A stretch of DNA of 64,000 nucleotides from assembly GCA_027922465.2 (NCBI GenBank), contig BQMF02000015.1:1736001-1800000 (forward strand), written 5' to 3'. Shown piece by piece: positions 55,499 through 64,000 of the stretch. This stretch comes from Turritopsis dohrnii (taxonomy: Eukaryota; Cnidaria; Hydrozoa; Anthoathecata; Oceaniidae). The notes beneath the pieces are model-generated. The model searched no databases. It had not been told where the DNA came from and saw nothing but the letters and a program-made list of their open reading frames with translations. Numbering within the stretch: position 1 is the stretch's first letter; each line of letters begins with the position of its first letter. The position numbers and the translations under genes are program-made.

Positions 55499-58387
55499 AT
55501 GATCATAGAAGACGTTGACATCAAAGATGGGACTATATCAGCTTTTCGCTTAGCAAAGAAATGTTTGTCGTATTTTTTACATATAAGTTATTTGGAATGT
55601 TGCAAGTTAATAAATGTATGTCCTCCTGGATTGAAATTAAACAAAGAACCATTCATTACATTCTCTGGACCAGATTTTCTAGTATCGTGGAATGAAACCT
55701 TAAAGCTAGCGGAAGAAAACTTAATGGAAACACTTTTGATAGGACTTACGGAAAAGATGATTGACTTTGAGGAACTATTTTGGGAAGCAGTGAAAGAAAT
55801 TAATAGAATGGATAATGAAGAAGCTTGTGAATGGTGGGTTAAAGTCTTAGTACATTTAGAAAAGGAGAAGAAGAAGATCACGAAACGCAAAAAGCAGAAA
55901 CTATGTAAAATCGCGACCGATGAAAAAAGCAAAGATATGGCATTGGCGAGAATGGATGAACATTTGGACAACTTTCAATTTGGCCGTTATTTGTGGGAGT
56001 TTGGTAAGACAATCTATCCTGATATTGAAAACTTAACGAATTTAATTTTAATAGGCAACGATAACTTTTACAAATCACATAGACAATGGCAGACTCTTTC
56101 TAACGATAGTCATTTGCAAGATATGTCGTCCTTTCACTCAGGGGTAGCGGAGGAATGTGAAGGACGTCTAAAGGGAAAGTTCGTTTCGGAAAACGTACTT
56201 AACCTATCTAAAAGAGTATTAAGTAAGGATGAAATTTCACTACTATCTAAAGGATTAAAGTTTGTACCTACACCCAATTTTGTTGATCAAGCAGCTATAA
56301 AACAAGATCTAGAGTCCTTTGGCAGAAAACTTAGATTAGCATGGCACTTTCGTAACGATTCTCGTAATCTTACTATTAACCCTTTTAAATCCAAATCAAA
56401 CTTTAATCCAAAAGATAAAGATGCTGCCATTGAATTGTATTTAAGCAAACTTGAAGAGGAAATTTTTAATATAGATACAAGAATTCGGTTTCATAATGTT
56501 ACAAAGGAGGAAAGGCAGGCAATTGAGAGTCTTCGAAATGACACCTCTATAATCATTAAAGAAGCTGATAAGGGCTCTGGTATTGTTGTTTGGGATAGAG
56601 ATGACTACCTTAAGGAGGCAGAAAAACAGCTTTCAGACAGAGAAACGTATGAAAAATTACATGGAGATGTAATTAGCCCACTGATTCGGATTATAAAATC
56701 TTGTTTAAATAAAATTCAGCAAAAAGGTGACATTTCGAAGGAGACCTTGGATTACTTTCTAGTTAAAAACCCTAAAATCGGTCGGTTTTATTTACTGCCT
56801 AAAATCCACAAAAGACTATATAATGTCCCAGGTAGACCGGTTATTTCGAACTCTTCCTTTTATACAGAAAACATCTCAGCATTTTTGGACCACCATTTAA
56901 AACCTTTAGCTATGCAAGTAAAATCCTATATTAAGGATACAAATGATTTTCTTAAGAAATTGTCGGCACTTCCTCCTTTGCCAGAAAATGTTCTTCTCTG
57001 TACGATTGATGTGGTTGGTTTGTACCCAAATATACCTCATAATGATGGATTGGATGCATTAAAACAGGCCTTGGACTCTCGTCTGGATAAAACAATATCG
57101 ACAGAAAGTCTCTTAGAACTTACAAAGTGTGTACTTGAGAATAACGTTTTTGAACACAATAGTGAGATTTTTAAACAGACGAAAGGTACTGCAATAGGGA
57201 CAAAAATGGCCCCACCATACGCTATTTTGTTTATGTCATATCTTGAAGAAAAACTCATAAAGGGTTTTCCATTGAAGCCCCTGGTATGGTGGAGGTATAT
57301 CGATGATATTTTCCTACTTTGGCAACATGGCGAAGAAAACTTAAAAAACTTCTTGCAATACCTTAACGACGCCCATCCAACCATTAAGTTTACGGCAAAT
57401 TACTCCAGCAGCAAAATAGATTTCCTTGATATCCAAGTTATCCGTAAGGGGAAAAAACTTCTCACAGATCTTTTCGTCAAATCTACAGATACGCACCAAT
57501 ACCTTCACCCAACATCTTGTCACCCATGGCATTGCAAAAGCTCTATCCCTTATAGTCAAACATTGAGGCTCAATCGGATATGTTCTAATAATGAATTTTT
57601 TGACAAAAGGTGCAACGATCTAGAAGCTTGGCTAATAAAAAGAGGATATGACGAAAAGCTAGTACGGAGAAAGGTTTTAGAGGGTAGGAAGTTTAAAAGG
57701 GAAGATCTTCTGAAAGAAAATAAACAGAGAAAATCAACAAAATCAAGGAAGTTTGTTTTGAATATTACGTATCACCCGGCCTATAGGAATTTAAACAGGA
57801 TACTACGGAAAATTCAAGTAATTTTAAATTGTAATAAATCTCACCAAGACGTATTTCAGAGCGTCCCCCTTATTGGCTTTCGTAGAGGAAAAAGTCTTAA
57901 AGACTTATTAGTTCGTGCTAAGGTTCCACAACAGAAACCTGAAATAGGAAAATGTAACGGATGCTCTGGAAAACGTTGTGGTGTCTGCCCATTCATAAAA
58001 AACACCACGGAATTTGCAAGTAGGGACGGGCGAAAGTATAAAATCAGGAATTTTCAACTGAACTGTAACTCGGAAAATGTGGTATATTTACTTAATTGTA
58101 AAGCATGTGGTGTTCAATATGTTGGCAGCTCCACTACAAAATTTAGATTACGATTTAATAACTACAAATCCTGTAATAATCGTCATACCGTCAAAACTGT
58201 TCCCCAACAGTCACTACATAATCATTTTGACCAGGTGGGTCACAAAGGTTTTTTGGATTGGGAATTTACGTTAATTGATCAAGGGTCAGATGAAACGTCT
58301 GTACGAAAGAAAGAACAGTTTTGGCAGTATAAACTGAATACTTTCCTACCAAACGGACTTAATGATTATGAGGTATATATTACGTAG
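55499..58387 (+). CDS. Penelope-like reverse transcriptase with GIY-YIG endonuclease
   Basis: A single 962-residue ORF with no stop. The N-terminal third is Lys-rich and helical. RT motifs: IIIKEADKGSGIVVWDRDDY, PGRPVISNSSFYTEN, TIDVVGLYPNIP (D504), GTAIGTKMAPPYA, and YIDDIF (D602, D603) followed by KIDFLDI. Three acidic residues make the polymerase centre. A Cys cluster (CNGCSGKRCGVC, about 821-832) links to the GIY-YIG domain, with YLLNCKACGVQYVG (Y863, Y874) and KFRLR. The endonuclease nicks the target and the RT copies the RNA there, related to telomerase RT. The ATG at 55499 lies 19 bases after the pLTR. All catalytic motifs are present, so it may be active. Confidence 0.93.
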   Translation: MIIEDVDIKDGTISAFRLAKKCLSYFLHISYLECCKLINVCPPGLKLNKEPFITFSGPDFLVSWNETLKLAEENLMETLLIGLTEKMIDFEELFWEAVKEINRMDNEEACEWWVKVLVHLEKEKKKITKRKKQKLCKIATDEKSKDMALARMDEHLDNFQFGRYLWEFGKTIYPDIENLTNLILIGNDNFYKSHRQWQTLSNDSHLQDMSSFHSGVAEECEGRLKGKFVSENVLNLSKRVLSKDEISLLSKGLKFVPTPNFVDQAAIKQDLESFGRKLRLAWHFRNDSRNLTINPFKSKSNFNPKDKDAAIELYLSKLEEEIFNIDTRIRFHNVTKEERQAIESLRNDTSIIIKEADKGSGIVVWDRDDYLKEAEKQLSDRETYEKLHGDVISPLIRIIKSCLNKIQQKGDISKETLDYFLVKNPKIGRFYLLPKIHKRLYNVPGRPVISNSSFYTENISAFLDHHLKPLAMQVKSYIKDTNDFLKKLSALPPLPENVLLCTIDVVGLYPNIPHNDGLDALKQALDSRLDKTISTESLLELTKCVLENNVFEHNSEIFKQTKGTAIGTKMAPPYAILFMSYLEEKLIKGFPLKPLVWWRYIDDIFLLWQHGEENLKNFLQYLNDAHPTIKFTANYSSSKIDFLDIQVIRKGKKLLTDLFVKSTDTHQYLHPTSCHPWHCKSSIPYSQTLRLNRICSNNEFFDKRCNDLEAWLIKRGYDEKLVRRKVLEGRKFKREDLLKENKQRKSTKSRKFVLNITYHPAYRNLNRILRKIQVILNCNKSHQDVFQSVPLIGFRRGKSLKDLLVRAKVPQQKPEIGKCNGCSGKRCGVCPFIKNTTEFASRDGRKYKIRNFQLNCNSENVVYLLNCKACGVQYVGSSTTKFRLRFNNYKSCNNRHTVKTVPQQSLHNHFDQVGHKGFLDWEFTLIDQGSDETSVRKKEQFWQYKLNTFLPNGLNDYEVYIT

Positions 58388-59058
58388 TTTTGAATGGTAG
58401 TGTGTTTCTTTTCTATATTTCTTTCTCTCTATATATTATCTATTCTCTCATACATGTAGTAGGTTGAACCATCTTTGCAATGTCTTAACTGACATTGGCC
58501 ACTTGTCAAAGCGCTTGCGTTAGTAGCCTGTGGCTGTTTAGAAAGATAGCATGTCTACTTTCTTTTCACCTGGACCGGATCCCTTCTTACATGTATCGTA
58601 ACGTTTTATGTTTGTTTGTCTAGTCGTCTACCATCATCTTGAGTAACAGAAGGAGGTGATGGTTGTTATATGTTCGTATTAGTGAATCTGTCAGAACCTT
58701 CCTCATATTTTTAAAAGAAACTTGTTTTATCAGTTTTACTGTATATATGTATATTATTGGTTTTAATATTTTTAATCTTTTAAACAATGTAAGGAATATT
58801 TTAAATTATATATAAAAACCGGGTGCCAACGTTGAAAGTTTAGTTTACAGAAACCATGCCACATCCAATCTCGACAATGCTTTTATTTATTTATTTTTTA
58901 ATTACTTTTCGCGCTCTTTTTAAGTATTTAAACGCCCTTCTATGAACTTTGTACCATTCGAACCTGATGAAGTCACGTAAGATGACGAAATATAGTTAAC
59001 GAAACAAGCTGTTGTTTTTATTGTTTTTATATCTATCCAGCTTTTAACCTTTTAGTGT

Positions 59059-59064
<6 letters not shown>
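58326..59064 (+). repeat. PLE right terminal repeat (pLTR)
   Basis: Same length as the left copy. Its first 62 bases are the 3' end of the ORF, including the stop codon at 58385-58387. It is followed by a (TA)n tract to about 59089. Confidence 0.9.
58964..58990 (+). ncRNA. Hammerhead ribozyme-like core in the right pLTR
   Basis: Identical to the core at 55380-55406, as expected for the right terminal repeat. Confidence 0.6.
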
Positions 59065-59091
<27 letters not shown>

Positions 59092-59414
59092 TCAAAAATA
59101 GATAAAACAAAAATAGAATGGTAATAGTTAATCCCGCTAGAAAGTTTCTCAACTTTTGTTCATTTGCAGGGATGATAGCAATTTACCTTTTAAAAAGTGT
59201 AAATAGGACTTAACTAAAAACAACAGAAGCTTTTTCACATACAAAGAAAATAAATACCCGTAAGGTGCGAATCGTAACCATGGATACGCATTTTAGATGA
59301 CAGTTTTTTTTAAAAGAAACGATGTAAGAGCGAAAAGAAAAAAAAACACAAACTTTTTCGAAAAAAAATATTAAGAAACAAAGTAAAAGCGAAAAACTCA
59401 TCAGAAATACTTGC

Positions 59415-60660
59415 AAAACTTTATATCAATAAACACCAAGAAACTTGATTATATCTGAATGACATACTGTTCTTTATTTTGTTGGTACGAAAGGATATTA
59501 AGCATTTATTTATTTATTTATTTATTTATTTATTTGGTATTGTTTTACGTGGCTGGCCTCACTCAGTTGCTACTGCATCTGCTTTCCAGGAGGGGCCACG
59601 GCTTAGGTTGGAGGCTCCGAAGTATTTGACACTCTCATGAGTGACACAAACCCAATCAAGGGCTTGTGCTCTTCTGGATGACCTCCTGCAACACCCGATA
59701 TATCATCTACCCAATTTCCCTCACATGGCATGGGTCGACCCGGCACTATGGTACATTCACTCGCGCATGGTGAATCGCCGCCAAGGGGAATTGAACCCCG
59801 ACCTCCTGCATGAAATACGAGAGTGATAACCACTATACTACGGCGCCAGTGATCAATTCAGATAAAACAATGAGTATGCATGTAAGTCAATGTAAATGCT
59901 ATGAATTTATGAATTCAATGTCTTGTCTATCATCCTAACAAAATTCCTAATTCACAAGCACAAAAAGGAAAGCGTAGATTTTAATGATACATACATCTAT
60001 ATAAGCATACAAAATCAACATACATAACTGAAAACAAAAATTTGTGCTTTAATTTGAGTAACAATATGTCATTGTTATCTTTTTAAATCAGAAACATGCA
60101 TTACCTGAATTAAATTTCATGAAAAGATTATAAAGATTTATTCAGAAACTTAAAAAACATTAAATTTTTTAATTACGTATACACACCAGGGCATTATAAA
60201 AGGAAAACTGACACAATACGAAACTTACATTAACTCCTAATAAACTTAATGAACAAAATAACATCAAATTTATATGCTTTCATATATCACAGTGATTACG
60301 TATGTACGGTCAATCTTCCTAATTAGATTAGGATTATGAAAGATATGACCTAAACTTACCAAAATAAGCAAACATAACTGAAAGCAGAAATTTGAGTTTC
60401 AATTTGCTATCGTAAATAGTAAATCCTCATTCCTATACAAGTACAGAACTATACAAGTAAATAAGCTAAAATAGCTGAGAAACATCAAACATAAAATGGT
60501 GCACAGGCAGAGGGTAGACAAGACATTCTTGTGTGTTGTTGGAGCTGAAGAGGAAACTGAGCTGAGCTGTATGTATCCAGAGCTTAAAAAGCACTATACA
60601 GCCCACACATGAAACAAACGATATTTTGTATTTAGAAAGGCTTAAAAGAATCCCAGACAT
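59415..60660 (-). repeat. Dispersed repeat, copy 2 (inverted relative to 42420-43640)
   Basis: Complementary to copy 1 from GCAAAACTTTATATCAATAA (59415) to about 60660. The SINE site used in copy 1 is uninterrupted here, near 60170. It carries a different SINE at 59495-59847. Confidence 0.75.
59495..59847 (-). mobile_element. tRNA-derived SINE with (AAAT)n tail
   Basis: On minus, the head has an A box (GTATAGTGGTTATCAC, 59838-59823) and a B box (GGTTCAATTCC, 59797-59787) within GTCGGGGTTCAATTCCCC, close to tRNA-Asp/Glu types. It ends in an (AAAT)n tract at about 59530-59500. Comparison with copy 1 of the host repeat shows the uninterrupted target near 43540. Confidence 0.8.
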
Positions 60661-61201
60661 TTTTCAAAAAATAAAAGCATTTCTTTTCACACACTGTTTT
60701 TATAAAACATTGAGAAGAAAAGAATGGACGCAGTAGAATCATTGTAAGATAATTATAAATTTCTCCCCTTTCTCCCTTAAATCTTCTTTTAAATCTGATC
60801 AATATTGATCAATCAACACGTGGAAGTCTAAGTGGGTTTCTTCGGTTCCTTCTACCATTATGCGAACGGCGTGCAAATGTGAAGTCGAAAAATACCCGGA
60901 TGATCACATGGCGGAAATTCAAGCCAATAAACTAGTGCTATTAAATTTAATTAGCACCCTTTCGTAATAGTGGCGCTTTATGCATCAATGAATTTTGAGA
61001 CGGCGGCTGTATGAACCAATGAACTTTGAGATTAAAAAATCGCTAGGTTTGGACAGTAAGAAAAAAAAGAACAGAGCCGGTTTTAGGGTATTTCTTGCTT
61101 ACGCAGAAATCCAATTAACCATTCGTTACTGTGTAAAGGAACATCATTTTTTTTCTATCTGCATTTCTTCACTGCACTTTCTTCTGTGTAGCCATAACTA
61201 A
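60661..61201. other. Non-coding stretch before the Copia element
   Basis: No gene supported. It contains two short direct copies of ATGAATTTTGAGA / ATGAACTTTGAGA near 60988-61032. Confidence 0.5.
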
Positions 61202-61396
61202 TGTTGAAATATGTGACGCTCATTTTCAGCGCAATGGTTTTAATAATGTTATGGTGTTCTTATTAATGTATTGTATTCACGCACGTGGCCCTTTTATCAC
61301 ACATGTTATTCTTTTTAGTTCTGTCGTTCGTTATATATTTTATAAGAGAAGAAAACGTACTCGTTGAGTAAAGAACTGCGTGTCTGTTTTTTATCA
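61202..61396 (+). repeat. Copia 5' LTR
   Basis: Starts TGTTGAAATATGTGACGC and ends CTGTTTTTTATCA, with TG...CA edges, 195 bp. A TATATATTTTATAAG box near 61331-61345 is the likely promoter. It directly precedes the primer-binding site. The 3' LTR is outside the window, so the limits rest on edges and PBS alone. Confidence 0.75.
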
Positions 61397-61411
61397 GGTT
61401 ATGGGCCCAGA
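61397..61411 (+). promoter_or_regulatory. Copia primer-binding site
   Basis: GGTTATGGGCCCAGA starts right after the LTR. It is the usual Copia PBS, complementary to an internal part of initiator tRNA-Met. Confidence 0.75.
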
Positions 61412-61468
61412 CATTTTTTTTTATATATCGAGTACTGAATTAGTTTTGATTTGTTTGAATTTGATTTT

Positions 61469-64000
61469 ATGATGGCGACTGAAGACGTAACGTTTAAAAT
61501 TGAGAAGCTAACTGCTGAAAATTATCATTCTTGGAAGTTCAATATGAAAATGTATTTAATTGGAAAAGATCTTTGGGAGATCGTTACCGGTGATGAAATT
61601 ATAGAGGATGATATGGAAGAGACTGAAAAACGTGGAATCAAAAAACGCGAAAACCAGGCGTTTGCCGCCATTTTTTTGGGAATTTCAACAAACTTACAAA
61701 TCTATGTTCGTTCCACGAAATCGGCTAAGGAGGCGTGGGAGAATCTGGAGAAACATTTCCAGCAGAAAACACTTTCGAAAAAGATTTTCTACAGAAGGAA
61801 GTTATATTCTGCGATGATGGACAAAGGACAAAATATGACGGAACACATTAACTATATTAAGACTTTGTCGGAACATCTTGAAGCCATTGATGATGCCATC
61901 GCAGAAAAAGATCTCGTGATTCTCCTGATTAGTAGTTTGCCCGACGATTACAACTACTTAATAACCGCGCTAGAAACTATAGCTGAAGACCACCTCACGT
62001 GGGATTACGTTCGCGATAGGCTTGTTCACGAGAGCGAAAAGAGAAAGCCTATTGAAGCTGAGAATTCTGGTGATGCCCTATTCACATCAAAACCTAACCA
62101 CAAGAAAACCGGTAAATGTCATTACTGTAAGAAACCAGGACATTATGCTCGTGACTGTATCAAAAAGAAAAAGGACCAGAAGAAGGAAAACGCAAATCTC
62201 GCAAATGGTGATCACGACAGTAGTGAACTAGCTCTGAAATCCTCTAACGTAAACGAGGATGTGTGGTGGATAGACTCTGGTGCTTCTTCTCACATGACCC
62301 ATGACATGAAAAGCTTAAGAAACTATTCCAGTTTTGAAACACCGATAAAGGTAAAACTCGCCGATGACTACAAGCTGAATGCTTTCGGTAAAGGAAATGT
62401 ACATTTGACTATTTTGAGCAAGAATGAAAAAGTCAAAATTGTGCTACACGGCGTACTTTACATCCCGAAGATCCAAAACAAACTGTTTTCTCTATCTTAC
62501 CTAACAGATAAGGGAATTGATGTGCAATTCAAAGGCAAGGATTGCGATATCACCAAGGAGGGGAAGCAGTATACCATTGGACACAAGTACGGCAAACTTT
62601 ACAAACTGAACACGATAAACCCAGGAAACGACGAAACGTGCTGTATCGGGAAAACAAACAAGCAGGATTCGATCGAGCTGTGGCATCAACGATATGGTCA
62701 TCTAGGGTACGATAACCTAAAACTCTTGAACGAAAAAGAGATGGTGAATGGCCTGAATATCAACAAAAAGGAAGCCTTCGATCGAAACTGCGAAGGATGT
62801 GCTATGGGGAAACAACATCGTCAGCCGTTTCCAAAGAAATCGCAAAGCACTACAACCAAATTGCTCGAGCTGATCCACAGTGACGTGTGTGGACCGATGG
62901 ATGTGCCTTCAGTGGGAGGTTCCAGGTACTTTGTGACTTTTATAGACGATTTCTCAAGGTACACTACTGTCTACATGATGAAGCAAAAGTCTGAAGTGCT
63001 TGAAAAATTTGGGCAGTTTGTAAATCTTATTGAAAATCGCACTGGATTGAAAGTGAAACGATTACACCTTGAGAACGAGATTGTAAAACGCTTACGCTCA
63101 GATAATGGTGGTGAATACTTTTCAAAGGACTTTGACGAATTCTGCAACAGTCGTGGAATCCAACGCAAACCAACCATTCCATATTCCCCACAACAAAACG
63201 GAGTTGCTGAACGCATGAACCGCACCCTCTTGGAAGCTGCACGGTCGATGCTGCACCATGCAAAGAAACCCCTCAACCTGTGGGCTGAAGCTGTATCTAC
63301 TGCATCCTACACACGGAATCGAAGCCCTACCGCTGTACTAAAGGGAGTAACGCCTTATGAACTTTGGCATGGTAAAAAAACCTGACGTTAGTTCCCTGAA
63401 AGTGTTTGGCTGCAAAACATACGTGCATGTTCCTGATGCAAAACGTAAGGGGAAACTCCAGAAGAAATCGTTTCCGTGCGCCTTTGTCGGATACCCTGCC
63501 AACGAAAACGGGTATAAGCTGTACAATCCTGAAACGAGACAGATGCTTCAAAGTCGTGATGTCATGTTCATGGAGAACGCTTTTGACATTGAAAAATCGA
63601 ATGACGTGAGCCACGAATTCTTCACTGGAACATTTGGAGAAGCTGAGGCAGACGCTGAGGAGGAACATCCAGGAAACAACGTCGGTGAACCGCAAGTTGC
63701 TGTTGAAGGAAATGCCAGACCGCGACGAGCAAGGAAACCACCTGACAGACTGAACGTTCTGACAGGTGATTGGTGGAACCTAATGGAGGCTGCATCGATC
63801 GCAGCTGTGGATACCGAAGAACCAACGACCATTAAAGAAGCTTTAAGCAGTGTGAACTCAAAGCTATGGTCTGAAGCACTTCGTAGTGAATTCGATTCAC
63901 TGAAGCAAAATCAAACCTGGGATTTAGTTGACTTACCCGCCGGTAAGAACATTGTTGGCAGTAAATGGGTCTTCAAGCACAAACGTGGTGCTAAAGGCGA
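61469..64000 (+). CDS. Copia gag-pol polyprotein, 5' part, one frameshift
   Basis: From ATG 61469 (61472 is also possible): Gag (LTAENYHSWKFNMKMYL), zinc knuckle C217-H-Y-C220-x4-H225-x4-C230, protease WIDSGASSHMT (D269), integrase HHCC (HQRYGHLG ... CEGCAMGKQH) and the DDE triad D472 (HSDVCGP), D545 (RSDNGGEY) and E581 (QQNGVAERMN), spaced D-72-D-35-E. The frame stops at 63385; an A7 run at 63373-63379 holds one base too many. The next frame continues with SLKVFGCKTYVHVP and the start of the RT (WDLVDLP, GSKWVFKHK) to the window edge. Apart from that base everything is intact. It could be a real mutation, a sequencing error or programmed slippage; the last is unusual for Copia at this place. 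Confidence 0.9.

Larger units (their letters stand above)
54619..59064 (+). mobile_element. Penelope-like element (PLE), complete
   Basis: One ORF (55499-58387) lies between direct repeats of 739 bp, 54742-55480 and 58326-59064. The left repeat begins with the last codons of the ORF (YKLNTFLPNGL). Left of it, 54619-54743 is an inverted copy of the repeat's end (reverse complement of about 55321-55444). Partial tandem and inverted ends of this kind are typical of PLEs. Both outer edges are (TA)n tracts, suggesting insertion into a TA microsatellite. Confidence 0.92.

Noticed and set aside
59787..59847. tRNA-Asp/Glu gene
   Set aside because: Good tRNA-like head, but it continues into a SINE body and an (AAAT)n tail, and the site is empty in the other repeat copy.

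Overview
This 64 kb window is AT-rich eukaryotic DNA made almost entirely of transposable elements. I found no convincing host gene. GT-AG introns interrupt coding regions. The element mix is piggyBac, Harbinger, Tc1/mariner, P/THAP, a CACTA-like element, Helitrons, Helentrons with an apurinic-like endonuclease, SGNH-endonuclease-RT LINEs, a Penelope-like element with GIY-YIG, Copia, tRNA-derived SINEs and several MITEs. That mix fits an invertebrate metazoan genome, most likely a cnidarian or another aquatic invertebrate; this organism call is inference only.

Layout. 1-3.4 kb: a THAP/HTH transposase relic, a Tc1/mariner relic and a palindromic MITE. 3.4-14.7 kb: two almost identical inverted arms (about 3692-8175 and 9577-12505) carrying a LINE plus an RPA-like OB-fold gene. 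The left arm is split by a non-autonomous P-type element that still encodes a spliced THAP protein, and the right arm continues into the 5' half of the LINE. 15.6-21.5 kb: a three-level nest. A Helentron endonuclease remnant (minus strand) is interrupted by a CACTA-like element (15698-21165), itself interrupted by a structurally intact piggyBac element (15795-19083). 21.5-22.4 kb: a 61-bp minisatellite.

23.5-29.9 kb: four head-to-tail non-autonomous Helitrons joined without spacer, the first carrying a Harbinger element with a recognisable 3-bp target duplication. 30.0-30.35 kb: a GACGTC-rich palindromic MITE. 30.8-42.4 kb: two decayed Helentrons facing each other, with a CR1-type RT fragment between them and an RPA-like gene after the first. 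42.4-44.4 kb: a repeat with a SINE, and a TA-flanked MITE. 45.6-54.3 kb: overlapping direct and inverted copies of a second long Helitron family. 54.6-59.06 kb: an apparently intact Penelope-like element with 739-bp direct terminal repeats and hammerhead-like cores. 59.4-60.7 kb: an inverted copy of the 42.4-43.6 kb repeat, with a different SINE. 61.2-64 kb: the 5' part of a Copia retrotransposon, running off the window.

The coding regions that look functional are the piggyBac transposase, the Penelope polyprotein, the P-element THAP protein and, apart from one frameshift, the Copia gag-pol. The rest is decayed. The nesting gives a relative order of insertion at several places, recorded in the findings.
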